Assembly: GCF_015864945.1 (NCBI RefSeq)
Contig: NZ_JADYWF010000002.1
Span: forward strand, 450,208 to 514,207
Origin: Salinibacterium sp. NG253
GTDB taxonomy: Bacteria > Actinomycetota > Actinomycetes > Actinomycetales > Microbacteriaceae
Direction of reading: 5' to 3'
DNA: 64,000 nucleotides
Notes under the pieces: generated by a model
Seen by the model: only the letters and a program-made list of their open reading frames with translations
Told to the model about the DNA's origin: nothing
The model's database searches: none
In this document: piece by piece, positions 9,503 to 17,453 of the stretch
How the letters are laid out: every line of letters starts with the position of its first letter
Numbering within the stretch: the stretch's first letter is position 1
Made by a program: the position numbers and the translations under genes

Positions 9503-10579
9503 GTGGCTCTCACTATTGCAATCGTTGGACTCCCGAATGTCGGCAAGTCCACCCTCTTTAACGCTCTGACCAAGAATTCGGTGCTCGCCGCGAACTATCC
9601 GTTCGCGACCATCGAACCTAACGTGGGCATCGTGAACCTGCCCGACCCGCGCCTCAAGGTGCTCGCGGGCATCTTCGGCAGCGAGCGCATCCTGCCCGCT
9701 CCCGTCTCCTTCGTTGACATCGCCGGCATTGTGCAGGGCGCCAGTGAGGGCGAAGGTCTGGGCAACAAGTTCTTGGCGAACATTCGCGAGGCTGACGCCA
9801 TCGCTCAGGTCGTGCGCGGCTTTAGCGACCCGGATGTTATTCACGTCGACGGCAAGGTTGATGCGGCATCCGATATGGAGACCATCAACACTGAGCTGAT
9901 TCTCGCTGACCTGCAGACGCTTGAAAAGGCTGTTGCGCGGTACGAGAAGGAACTCAAGACCAAGCGTGTTGAGCCGGCCGTTCTCGAGGCTGCGCTTGCT
10001 GCGCAGGCGTTCCTCAATGAGGGCAAGCCGTTGTCGGCGGCGACCAAGATCGAACTTGAGCTGATCAGTGAACTGGGTCTGCTCACCTCTAAGCCATTCA
10101 TTTACGTTTTCAACGTGGATGAAGCGGTGCTGGGCAGCACCGAAAAGCTCGCCGAATTGGCGGCCCTGGTTGCCCCCGCGAAGGCGATCTTCCTCGACGC
10201 TAAGTTGGAGGCCGAACTCATCGACCTCGACGAAGAGGATGCCGCAGAGCTTCTCGCGAGCACCGGTCAGGAAGAGAGCGGTCTCGACCAGCTCGCGCGT
10301 ATCGGCTTCGACACTCTCGGCCTGCAGACCTACCTCACGGCTGGTCCGAAAGAGACTCGCGCCTGGACCATCCCGAAGGGTGCCAAGGCGCCTCAGGCTG
10401 CCGGCGTCATCCACACTGACTTCGAAAAGGGCTTCATCAAGGCTGAGGTCATCGGCTTCGACGACCTCGTCGAGACCGGTTCCATCGCTGAGGCTCGCGC
10501 CAAGGGCAAGGCTCGCGTTGAGGGCAAGGAATACGTCATGAGCGACGGCGACGTCGTGGAGTTCCGCTTCAATAACTAG
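9503..10579 (+). CDS. ychF: Redox-regulated ATPase YchF
   Basis: A 358-residue Obg-family P-loop NTPase that prefers ATP and associates with ribosomes. Motifs seen are the P-loop GLPNVGKST, the G3 region DIAGIVQGASEGEGLGNKF, NVDE in place of the guanine-specific NKxD, and a C-terminal TGS domain (YLTAGPKETRAWT onward). The start GTG 9503 gives VALTIAIVGLPNVGKS and matches the predicted transcription start. The last 24 nt, including the stop codon, recur almost exactly about 1.1 kb downstream at 11653-11676. Confidence 0.97.
   Translation: MALTIAIVGLPNVGKSTLFNALTKNSVLAANYPFATIEPNVGIVNLPDPRLKVLAGIFGSERILPAPVSFVDIAGIVQGASEGEGLGNKFLANIREADAIAQVVRGFSDPDVIHVDGKVDAASDMETINTELILADLQTLEKAVARYEKELKTKRVEPAVLEAALAAQAFLNEGKPLSAATKIELELISELGLLTSKPFIYVFNVDEAVLGSTEKLAELAALVAPAKAIFLDAKLEAELIDLDEEDAAELLASTGQEESGLDQLARIGFDTLGLQTYLTAGPKETRAWTIPKGAKAPQAAGVIHTDFEKGFIKAEVIGFDDLVETGSIAEARAKGKARVEGKEYVMSDGDVVEFRFNN
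10556..10579 (+). repeat. 24-bp direct repeat, copy 1 (ychF 3' end)
   Basis: The final 24 nt of ychF (GTGGAGTTCCGCTTC followed by AATAACTAG). The second copy lies at 11653-11676, same orientation, with one A-to-C difference. The repeats bracket the glutamine amidotransferase gene. Confidence 0.9.
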
Positions 10580-10633
10580 GGGTTTTCGTCTTCCGTCACG
10601 CCAGGCTGCTCACAATCTCCGTGAGAAGAACAC

Positions 10634-11590
10634 CTAGCGCGCTGAGACCTTCAGCGTGTTGGTGGTTCTGGTGATGCGCTCACCGTCGTTCTCGAGGAAG
10701 ACGATCTCGCCGAACTCGAGAAGCGACCAGTCGTCACCCTCGGTCAAGGGCTCGGAGGCGAATATGACACCGGTCGCGTCATCCTCGCTGCTCTCCTCAA
10801 AATCGTAGGTCGTTGCGTCGTCCTCGAAGTTGCGTCCCATCAGTAGGTACATCGGTTCGAGGAGCATCGAGAGCGCGAAGTCGTCGCTGTCGGGGGCTGA
10901 TTTCCGCAGCTCCTTCCAGTCACCAGCGGGGTTGGTCTCACCGTGGTGACCGAGGCCGACGTTGACACCGATGATGCGGTCGGCTGACACGAGGGCCATT
11001 TTCAGCTTCGTCAGAGCGCCGAGGTCGAGGTCCTTCATCGCCTGGGCGATCAGCTCGATGAGCTTCTCGATCGCTCGTTGGACGTCCTCGTTGCTGTCAC
11101 CTTCGAGCAGCGAGAGGAGTAGCACGTAGATGAACTCGGTGTCCGTGTTCCCGCGCATTTGTTTGAGATACCGATCCTCGCAGTGCTGCAGCAGCTCGCG
11201 CTGCAGGAGCTGCCAGTTGGGCAGGTAGCCATTTTGGGCGACGATCCACGGGGTCTCCTCGAAGGAGAACGGGTGGCAGTTCTCGTCGACCATCACGACC
11301 TTCGAGTCGTACGCCGCGGCGCGCACATGCGCCAACATCGTGCTGGCTTGGAGGCTGGGGATCATCCGGCTGGCGTTGTCGTCGTAAAAGGCCGCCATGG
11401 GTCGGCGGTAGATGAAGGGTTCTTCGGGCTTCAGCAGGTGCTCGCCCCAGATTCCGAATCCCCATCCGGCCAACTGGAGCTCGGGGTGCCGTTCGGGGTC
11501 GAGTGCCTGGTTGATCAGGCTGTTCTCCGGCTTGAGTAGGAGGTTCTCCAGTGGTGTCTCAGGACCGAGGTAGGCGAGCACGCGGCACAT
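10634..11590 (-). CDS. Class II glutamine amidotransferase (GATase_4/EgtC-like)
   Basis: A 318-residue protein beginning MCRVLAYLGP. Removal of Met exposes the N-terminal nucleophile cysteine typical of Ntn-type glutaminases. MLAHVRAAA and NCHPF are recognisable family blocks. QNGYLPNW replaces the more usual HNG of the oxyanion region. The start is set by AAGGAGACTT just upstream. Partner enzyme and acceptor are unknown; relatives include YafJ and the ergothioneine protein EgtC, but no egt genes are nearby. The gene lies antisense to its flanks, between two copies of the ychF 3' end, which suggests insertion or rearrangement. Confidence 0.85.
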   Translation of the reverse strand: MCRVLAYLGPETPLENLLLKPENSLINQALDPERHPELQLAGWGFGIWGEHLLKPEEPFIYRRPMAAFYDDNASRMIPSLQASTMLAHVRAAAYDSKVVMVDENCHPFSFEETPWIVAQNGYLPNWQLLQRELLQHCEDRYLKQMRGNTDTEFIYVLLLSLLEGDSNEDVQRAIEKLIELIAQAMKDLDLGALTKLKMALVSADRIIGVNVGLGHHGETNPAGDWKELRKSAPDSDDFALSMLLEPMYLLMGRNFEDDATTYDFEESSEDDATGVIFASEPLTEGDDWSLLEFGEIVFLENDGERITRTTNTLKVSAR

Positions 11591-11652
11591 AAGTCTCCTT
11601 CGTTGGGCTCCTGTCATCTTACCGTCGGTGCACGGGGCCGATGCTGGTCGCG

Positions 11653-11676
11653 GTGGAGTTCCGCTTCCATAACTAG
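11653..11676 (+). repeat. 24-bp direct repeat, copy 2 (ychF-tail duplicate)
   Basis: Matches the last 24 nt of ychF, including the TAG stop, at 23 of 24 positions, in a non-coding stretch between the amidotransferase gene and the DUF4190 gene. Offset from copy 1 is 1,097 bp. Similarity does not clearly extend outside the 24 nt. Confidence 0.9.
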
Positions 11677-11729
11677 CCGCGTCTCACAGTGCCGCACGAC
11701 GGCTTTCGGCGGTCGTGCCACTATGACGT

Positions 11730-11987
11730 ATGACAACAAGCCCTGTCCCGCGCACGAACACGCTCGCACTCATCGGATTCATCGCCGCGTTCATGATTCC
11801 GATCGTGGGGGTGGTGCTGGGCGCAATGGGTCGCAAGCAGATCACGTCGAGTGGGGAATCGGGTCGCGGGCTAGCTCGCGCAGCGATCATCATCGGCATC
11901 GCGGGCACGTTGTTCCAGGTCGCTTTCTTCGCTGTCTGGCTCACGATCATGACCGCTGGGCTGACGCAGAGCGGACTTCTGGGCTAG
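11730..11987 (+). CDS. DUF4190 domain small membrane protein
   Basis: An 85-residue protein with two hydrophobic segments (about residues 12-32 and 48-75) around a polar loop GRKQITSSGESGRGLA. The R-G-LA pattern before the second segment is the hallmark of DUF4190. Function is unknown. It lies immediately after the ychF-tail repeat and 9 nt before the next gene, with which it may share a transcript. Confidence 0.8.
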   Translation: MTTSPVPRTNTLALIGFIAAFMIPIVGVVLGAMGRKQITSSGESGRGLARAAIIIGIAGTLFQVAFFAVWLTIMTAGLTQSGLLG

Positions 11988-11996
11988 GCCTAGACC

Positions 11997-12383
11997 ATGA
12001 TTCGGTCTTTCTGGAAGAAGCATGTCAAGCCTCCGATCCCGGACGAAACCCTGGATCCGTTCGAGGGAGGCGTTGGTGTCTTAACGAAAGATGGCGTCGA
12101 AGCCGGCCACATCGCGTCAGTCGTAGGGCACTTCGTATCGCCATTGAGTCTCTTCCAGCAGACATGGTGGGTCTGGTACATCGTCGTCTGGGCCGACGGC
12201 ACTCACGAGCGATCCCAGGAAGACTATCCACCGTGGATCACCGTGCGGGAGCTGCAAGCGGGATACTTCGAATTCAGCGGCCACAAGTCGCCACACAACG
12301 GTCGCTACGATTTCGCTTGGCTCGACGCGGACGAAGCGGCCGCTACTAAAGAGAAACTAGGCATCACGGACGAAGAGTTTTAG
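11997..12383 (+). CDS. Hypothetical protein (128 aa)
   Basis: I do not recognise a family. The protein is soluble-looking, with a central aromatic cluster (QQTWWVWYIVVW) and an acidic C-terminus. It has no signal peptide or membrane span strong enough to call. A start ATG lies 9 nt after the DUF4190 stop, suggesting co-transcription. Codon use resembles the neighbours, which supports a real gene. Confidence 0.6.
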   Translation: MIRSFWKKHVKPPIPDETLDPFEGGVGVLTKDGVEAGHIASVVGHFVSPLSLFQQTWWVWYIVVWADGTHERSQEDYPPWITVRELQAGYFEFSGHKSPHNGRYDFAWLDADEAAATKEKLGITDEEF

Positions 12384-12417
12384 AGGCGCTGAGGGTGACC
12401 GCGTCGACGCTCTACTC

Positions 12418-12861
12418 TTAGCGTGAATTAGGCTCCGCGAATCTCTTCTCAAGCTTCGCGAGCTGTGCGGGCGATCGAGTCCAATTCGGGTTTTTGTCCC
12501 AGGCCGGCTTTCGTTTGCCACTTTGTTTCCGCGTGAGGTGCCACGCATCGCAACGATCACAGGGATAGACGCGATGTGGCATCTTCATGTCTGCCTTTTC
12601 CGCTTTCTGCCAGCGGCTAAGTGCCTCGCGAGCTTCCGCTTGAGTACGGAAGGCGTTCTTGGCGCAGGATGATGCTTTCGCCACCGGGGATGGTGGTGGC
12701 GTCGACTTGGTTTTTAGCGGGCGCGTTGCCTTCGTTTTCGTGGCCGGAGCGGTTTCAGCGCGGTTCAGTTGTCGATCGATCGCGGTCAGGATCGCGTCCA
12801 TGTCTGCGTCATCCTCTGCTCCATATATCTGCCGGTCACTGAGGGAATATCGCTCTTCCAT
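12418..12861 (-). CDS. Hypothetical protein with a CxxC-WHLT motif
   Basis: A 147-residue basic protein. A Lys/Pro/Thr-rich linker (about residues 35-65) is followed by a conserved-looking block RVYPCDRCDAWHLTRK near residues 96-111. Its CxxC and nearby His resemble a small zinc-binding knuckle seen in short actinobacterial and phage proteins. Function is unknown. I place the start at ATG 12861 because a TATCCT box ends 7 nt upstream on this strand; an upstream in-frame GTG would add 10 residues but lies over that promoter. Confidence 0.6.
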   Translation of the reverse strand: MEERYSLSDRQIYGAEDDADMDAILTAIDRQLNRAETAPATKTKATRPLKTKSTPPPSPVAKASSCAKNAFRTQAEAREALSRWQKAEKADMKMPHRVYPCDRCDAWHLTRKQSGKRKPAWDKNPNWTRSPAQLAKLEKRFAEPNSR

Positions 12862-12868
12862 AAAACGC

Positions 12869-12874
12869 AGGATA
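12869..12874 (-). promoter_or_regulatory. -10 box of a leaderless hypothetical gene
   Basis: TATCCT on the minus strand, 7 nt before the ATG at 12861, with no ribosome site between. Confidence 0.45.
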
Positions 12875-12965
12875 GCGGCTGGACCCGCCACTGCGTTCCC
12901 TGCCGAAACGCCGGTAAGCTTTTTCGAGCAGCACTGCCGCCGAACGCTTTGATCAAAGGATGCTC

Positions 12966-13640
12966 ATGCCCGTTATCGCCATCATCGGAGCAGGCCCCGG
13001 ACTCGGCGCTGCAGTCGCCCGCCGGTTCGGACGCGAAGGCTTCGCCGTCGCCCTAGTTTCACGTGACCAGTCGAAGCTTGACGCTCTCGCATCTGAGCTC
13101 GAAGCGGATGGCGTGACCGCTCGCGGTTTCGCCGCCGACGTGCGTGAGCCGGCGCAACTCGAAAGCGCGCTCGCTCGTGCGGCTGCCGAGCTCGGGCCCA
13201 TCACCGCCGTTCAATACAGCCCGCTCCCATCACGCGACTACCTGAAGCCGGTGCTCGATCTGACTCCCGAACTCGCACTCGAAGCGCTGCAGTTCTCTGC
13301 CCTCGGTCTCATCCACACCGTGCGCGCGGTGCTGCCCGCAATGCGCGAGGCTGGCCACGGCAGCATCATCCTGATCAACGGCGGAACCTCGGTGAAGGCC
13401 CGTGCAGGCTTCGCGGGAACGTCACTCGCGTTCCCCGCCGAAAGTGCTTACGGCGAGATGCTGCACGAGACACTTGAAGGGGAGGGGATCCGCATCCGTC
13501 AGCTCGTCATCCCGGGCGGCATTCCCAAGCTTCAGCTGCCCAACGGCATTGATGACGTCGCTTCTCGCATCTGGGCCATCCACGCTTCAGAGGGCGAGTT
13601 CCGCACGATGCTCATCCCGCTCGAAGACGGCCGCGAATAG
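12966..13640 (+). CDS. Atypical SDR-family oxidoreductase
   Basis: A 224-residue Rossmann protein. The nucleotide-binding glycine motif is GAGPGLG (about residues 8-14), followed by DVREPAQLESAL and an INGGTS strand. Where classical short-chain dehydrogenases have YxxxK, this protein has YGEML, so the catalytic lysine is missing. It may bind NAD(P) without standard catalysis or use a different proton relay. AAAGGA precedes the start with 5-nt spacing. Substrate unknown. The neighbour downstream is an unrelated PH-like protein. Confidence 0.8.
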   Translation: MPVIAIIGAGPGLGAAVARRFGREGFAVALVSRDQSKLDALASELEADGVTARGFAADVREPAQLESALARAAAELGPITAVQYSPLPSRDYLKPVLDLTPELALEALQFSALGLIHTVRAVLPAMREAGHGSIILINGGTSVKARAGFAGTSLAFPAESAYGEMLHETLEGEGIRIRQLVIPGGIPKLQLPNGIDDVASRIWAIHASEGEFRTMLIPLEDGRE

Positions 13641-13695
13641 TGCGCTCTTCCGCGACTAGGCGCACAACCTGCCGGCCTTCGAAAGGAATCAGTTC

Positions 13696-14715
13696 ATGAC
13701 GACAGCGGAAGAGTACCTTCGCAACATTCCCGCGGCCCACCGCTCGGCGACAAACACCATTGTTGCGCGGCTCTCGCTGTGGGCAAAGGACCTTGCGTCT
13801 GAACTGCAGCCGGTGGTGTTCCTTCCCGGCCAGAAAGACCACCCGGTCTTTGACGACGCTGCTCGAGTCTTCGACGAAGCTGTCGAGCAGCTGTTGCTTG
13901 CGGATGCTCCGCGACCGAACGAGGTGCCGCTGCTGTTCGTCGGCTACCACGCCATGAATCGCTTCACACGAAAGCGCCAGACTCTGGGTTTTCTCGTGAC
14001 CGATCAACGCATCGTTATTCAAGACAAGTTCGCGGGAGTATTCGGGCGAGAGCTCCCCAACTATCGGATGCTGCCCGTCACCTCGGTAGATCCGGTCGCC
14101 TCCAGCCATGCCCTGATCAGTTCCGTTGGCAGTGCGTTCGACTGGTCAGACATGGTGAAGCTCATCGGAGCCGACTCGGCTGAGGGCCACTCTCCAGAGT
14201 TCCGGCTCACTCAACTTCTCGCGGATGCCGTGACGAGCGTCGTGCAGCTCTCGCAGGTGCTCGGGCTCGCCATCGCGGGCGAACCGGACGAGGAAGAGAC
14301 TGAGAACGCGACTGCTGCTGAGCTGGTTCCGCGGCTGGCAGAGCTCGGCATCCGTAGTGACGTGTTGCTTGCTGATGACCCGCGCCTCGCCAAGATGCTC
14401 AAGAAATTTGGCCCCAAGATCGGCTTGGGCGACGGCGAGACTATAGCGTTCGCATCGCTCGATAAAACCTTCGCGGGTGTGTACGGCATTGTCGTTACGG
14501 ATACCGCGGTTCGCTCGTGTGACCTAATGGAAGAACCGGTCGTATCTCTCCGCAGTGCAATCGACCCGGCATCCGTCAAGCTGGATGACAAAGCGACCGC
14601 CATCATTACGGAGCCGGGCGTCGCGCACGTGCTTGTCTCGCACCTGTCGGCCGACGTGAAGAATGGGATTGTGACCGCGCTGCGCGAACTGATCGCGGGC
14701 GACATCAAGCCTTAG
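13696..14715 (+). CDS. Hypothetical protein with two PH-like repeats
   Basis: A 339-residue protein. Two segments have the strand pattern of bacterial PH-like domains: about residues 80-125 (LGFLVTDQRIVIQDKF) and about 255-310 (YGIVVTDTAVRSCDL). Both contain an xVTDxxxxI-type strand. The middle is helical and acidic (EPDEEETENATAAE). No catalytic motif is visible, so a scaffold or stress-type role is possible but unproven. It has a GAAAGGA ribosome site and overlaps the convergent nitroreductase gene by 4 bp. Confidence 0.6.
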   Translation: MTTAEEYLRNIPAAHRSATNTIVARLSLWAKDLASELQPVVFLPGQKDHPVFDDAARVFDEAVEQLLLADAPRPNEVPLLFVGYHAMNRFTRKRQTLGFLVTDQRIVIQDKFAGVFGRELPNYRMLPVTSVDPVASSHALISSVGSAFDWSDMVKLIGADSAEGHSPEFRLTQLLADAVTSVVQLSQVLGLAIAGEPDEEETENATAAELVPRLAELGIRSDVLLADDPRLAKMLKKFGPKIGLGDGETIAFASLDKTFAGVYGIVVTDTAVRSCDLMEEPVVSLRSAIDPASVKLDDKATAIITEPGVAHVLVSHLSADVKNGIVTALRELIAGDIKP

Positions 14716-15296
14716 GCGTTGACGAGTACCGACTCGGCAGCGGCACGTCGTGCGCGGGGTGCGGTTTCGCGCTCGCGGATGACGTCGGTCATCTCGGCGG
14801 GGTCGCCCAGTGCGCCAACGGCCATGACCGTGGTGGGTGTGAAGTGCGGGTCGAGGTCGAGGGCTGCTGCTGCGGCATCCGAGTCGAAGCCTGACATCTG
14901 GTGGCTGAACAGCCCGTGGCTCTGGGCCTGGATCGTGAAGTAGGCAACGGCCTGGCCGGTGTCGTAGAGGGCGGTCGGCTGCGGCTTGCCTTCGGGGTTG
15001 TGGTGTTCCGTCAGGAAGACGAGCAGTGCCGACGCGGATCCGGCCCACGTTTGGTTGAACGCGATAAGCGAGGAAACGATGGCGTCGTGCTGCGGGGTTC
15101 CGCGACGAGCGACGACGACGCGCCAAGGCTGGCTGTTGTAGGCCGAGGGTGCCCAGCGAGCAGCTTCGAGAGCATTCTGCAGCGCCGCCTCGTCAAGAGG
15201 CGCGGTGGCATCGAAGTGGCGGGGGCTCCACCGTTCGGCAAGCACATCAAGGATGGGGGAGTCGGTCGCGGCGAGACGGTCGTGAAGCATGGTCAT
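14712..15296 (-). CDS. Nitroreductase family protein
   Basis: A 194-residue FMN-dependent nitroreductase-fold protein. Family features are RWSPRHFD near the N-terminus (FMN phosphate-contacting Arg region), ARWAPSAYNSQPWRVVV (about residues 46-62) and a late ALGDPAEM turn. These enzymes reduce nitroaromatics, quinones or related electrophiles with NAD(P)H. The physiological substrate cannot be told. The start MTMLHDRL is preceded by GAAAGG. It overlaps the upstream plus-strand gene tail-to-tail by 4 bp. Confidence 0.88.
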   Translation of the reverse strand: MTMLHDRLAATDSPILDVLAERWSPRHFDATAPLDEAALQNALEAARWAPSAYNSQPWRVVVARRGTPQHDAIVSSLIAFNQTWAGSASALLVFLTEHHNPEGKPQPTALYDTGQAVAYFTIQAQSHGLFSHQMSGFDSDAAAAALDLDPHFTPTTVMAVGALGDPAEMTDVIRERETAPRARRAAAESVLVNA

Positions 15297-15410
15297 AAAG
15301 AGGGCCTTTCAGGAGCTGAACAGAAGCAATCTGCGATGTCGATGGGTGCAACAGAGGCGTCGCTGAACCTATTCCGAATCTGCGAACCAATCTGCAACCG
15401 CGCAATCAGG

Positions 15411-15416
15411 TAAAAT
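15411..15416 (+). promoter_or_regulatory. Candidate -10 box for the yjdM-like gene
   Basis: TAAAAT in an otherwise GC-rich stretch, 62 nt before the ATG at 15479. It is AT-rich and close to the TANNNT consensus. No -35 is assigned. Confidence 0.4.
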
Positions 15417-15478
15417 TGACGATTAGCGACTAGTTCAGCGCTGCGCCAGCCCGAACGGCGCCAAGCCGAAAGTGCCTT

Positions 15479-15838
15479 ATGTCTGACGCCCTGCCTCTCT
15501 GCCCGAACTGCTCTAGCGACCTCGCCTACGAAATGGGCGCGCTGTTGGTGTGCCCGATGTGTGGTCACGAGTGGTCGCCAAGCGAGGCGGATGCCGCTGC
15601 CGAAGCAGAGCAGAACGCCGCAGTGATCAAGGATGCGTTCGGCACGCCGCTCGCCGATGGCGACACGGTGAGCATCGTCAAGGACCTCAAGGTCAAGGGC
15701 AGCCCCACGTCGATCAAGGTCGGCACGAAGGTGCGCAACATTCGCCTCGTTGACGGTGTTGGCGACCACGACATCGACTGCAAGGTTGACGGTTTCGGCC
15801 AGATGCAGCTCAAGTCGAGCGTCGTCAAGAAGGTCTAG
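15479..15838 (+). CDS. yjdM: Zinc-ribbon protein YjdM (PhnA family)
   Basis: A 119-residue protein with an N-terminal zinc ribbon (C8, C11, C25, C28 in CPNC...CPMC). It is followed by the SH3-like PhnA domain with DAFGTPLADGD and the KDLKVKGSP turn. The old name alkylphosphonate utilisation protein reflects E. coli gene location; no phosphonate genes are nearby, and the biochemical role is unknown. The length and both domains are complete. Confidence 0.93.
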   Translation: MSDALPLCPNCSSDLAYEMGALLVCPMCGHEWSPSEADAAAEAEQNAAVIKDAFGTPLADGDTVSIVKDLKVKGSPTSIKVGTKVRNIRLVDGVGDHDIDCKVDGFGQMQLKSSVVKKV

Positions 15839-15900
15839 GCGGCCACGTTTTCGCCGCGATAGCTTCGAGAATTATCAGGTTCGCTCACTGCCCACGGGCG

Positions 15901-15906
15901 TAGGGT
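15901..15906 (+). promoter_or_regulatory. -10 box of a leaderless SOUL-family gene
   Basis: TAGGGT, 6 nt, then ATG 15913; no ribosome site. Confidence 0.55.
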
Positions 15907-15912
15907 GACGGC

Positions 15913-16401
15913 ATGACCGAAAAGCAGCCCTACAGGGTGATTTCTGAGCATGATGGTTACGAAGTGCGGCTCTATCCGGCACACATTCTTGCGCAGGTGG
16001 ATGCCGATGGTTCGTTCTTTGAGGCGGGAAATCAGGGGTTTCGTCCCCTCATCCGCTACATCAGTGCCTCCAACATTTCTATGACGGCGCCGGTCATTCA
16101 ATCACCGGGCCAATCGAAGAGATACACGGTTAGTTTCGTGATGCCTGCTGGCGCAACGAGCGTTCCGGCGCCTCGCGATGCCACTGTGCGTACCGTTGAC
16201 GTGCCCGAGCAGCGGGTAGCTGCGCGGCGTTTCAGCGGTGGCTCGAACGAAGACCGATATCAAGAGAATGCGGATGCTCTGCTTGCCGCCCTCACCCGTG
16301 ATGGTTGCGCGCCGCTCGGCTCCGTCTATTTCGCCCGCTATGACCCGCCGTGGAAGCCGGGATTTTTGAAGCGCAACGAAGCCCTAGTCGTTGTTCGCTA
16401 G
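15913..16401 (+). CDS. SOUL heme-binding family protein
   Basis: A 162-residue cytoplasmic protein of the SOUL/HBP family. Diagnostic segments are YEVRLYPAHILAQV near the start, FRPLIRYISASN, ISMTAPVIQSPG and RRFSGGSNE. Family members bind heme or other tetrapyrroles; bacterial function is uncertain. It has its own leaderless promoter and is followed 41 nt later by ppx with a separate ribosome site. Confidence 0.9.
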   Translation: MTEKQPYRVISEHDGYEVRLYPAHILAQVDADGSFFEAGNQGFRPLIRYISASNISMTAPVIQSPGQSKRYTVSFVMPAGATSVPAPRDATVRTVDVPEQRVAARRFSGGSNEDRYQENADALLAALTRDGCAPLGSVYFARYDPPWKPGFLKRNEALVVVR

Positions 16402-16442
16402 CCCCACCCGCTAGCCCCACCCACCGCACTTCAGGAGAATCC

Positions 16443-17420
16443 ATGACCCGCGTCGCCGCCATCGATTGCGGAACCAACTCGATCCGCCTGCTCATCGCCG
16501 ACCTCGACGGCCACGGCGGTCTGACCGACGTCGTGCGCACTCTCGAAGTCGTGCGCCTGGGGGAGGGCGTCGACCGCACCGGCCAGTTCAGCCAGGGCGC
16601 CCTCGATCGCACCCTCGCGGCCGTGCGCCGCTATGCCGATCTGTGCCGCGAGCACGGCGCCGAGCGCATCCGTTTTGTGGCTACCTCTGCCACCCGGGAT
16701 GCCGCCAACCGTGCCGAGTTCACCGACGCGGTCCTCGCGATTCTGGGTGCGCCGGTCGAAGTGATTCCCGGAACCGAAGAAGCCGCGCTGTCGTTCCGTG
16801 GCGCGCTCACGGCGCTGCCCGCATCCGATTTCGACGACGCAACTGCGACCACGCCTGCACTCCAACACCTCGTCGTTGACCTCGGTGGCGGCTCCACTGA
16901 ACTCGTGATCGGCGGCAACATCCCTGAAGCGGCATATTCGATGGATGTCGGCTGCGTGCGACTGGCGGAGCGCAACATCACGAGCGACCCGCCCTCCGAT
17001 TCTGAGCTCGCCGCCATCCGTAGTGACGTCAGTGCGGCCCTCGATATCGCCACGGCGACAGTCGATCTCTCGCAGGCCAGCGAAGTCATCGGTGTTGCCG
17101 GGACTGTCACCACAATCACCGCGCATGCCCTCGGTCTCACCAGCTATGACCCGGTCGCGATCAGCGGAAGCCGGTTACCGCTCGCAGACGTGCTCCGTTC
17201 CTGCGAAGCGCTCACCCACATGCCCCGCGCCGAACGTGAAGCCTTGCCCTACATGCACCCCGGTCGCGTGGACGTGGTTGCCTCGGGCGCCATCATCTGG
17301 GCGACAGTGCTCCGTCGAGTGGCGGATGCCGCGGCTGCAGCCGGACACCCGCTCGAGTGGGTCACGACGAGCGAGCGCGACATCCTCGACGGTGTCGCCC
17401 TCTCGCTCGCGACTGACTGA
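16443..17420 (+). CDS. ppx: Exopolyphosphatase Ppx/GppA family
   Basis: A 325-residue sugar-kinase/Hsp70-fold phosphatase that hydrolyses inorganic polyphosphate or pppGpp. It has the phosphate-1 loop DCGTNSIRLLIAD at the start, TSATRDAANR and the central DLGGGSTELV (phosphate-2). EVIGVAGTVTTI and VDVVASGA lie further on. This is the short actinobacterial form without the C-terminal HD domain. CAGGAG precedes the ATG at 16443. It is convergent with the MFS gene, with 33 nt between stops. Confidence 0.92.
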   Translation: MTRVAAIDCGTNSIRLLIADLDGHGGLTDVVRTLEVVRLGEGVDRTGQFSQGALDRTLAAVRRYADLCREHGAERIRFVATSATRDAANRAEFTDAVLAILGAPVEVIPGTEEAALSFRGALTALPASDFDDATATTPALQHLVVDLGGGSTELVIGGNIPEAAYSMDVGCVRLAERNITSDPPSDSELAAIRSDVSAALDIATATVDLSQASEVIGVAGTVTTITAHALGLTSYDPVAISGSRLPLADVLRSCEALTHMPRAEREALPYMHPGRVDVVASGAIIWATVLRRVADAAAAAGHPLEWVTTSERDILDGVALSLATD

Positions 17421-17453
17421 GCGGTTGTCTGGCCAGCCGACTAGCGAAACGAC

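Noticed and set aside
10600-10626. CTCAC...GTGAG stem between ychF and the amidotransferase gene
   Set aside because: Only 5 bp and a large loop; too weak to call a terminator.
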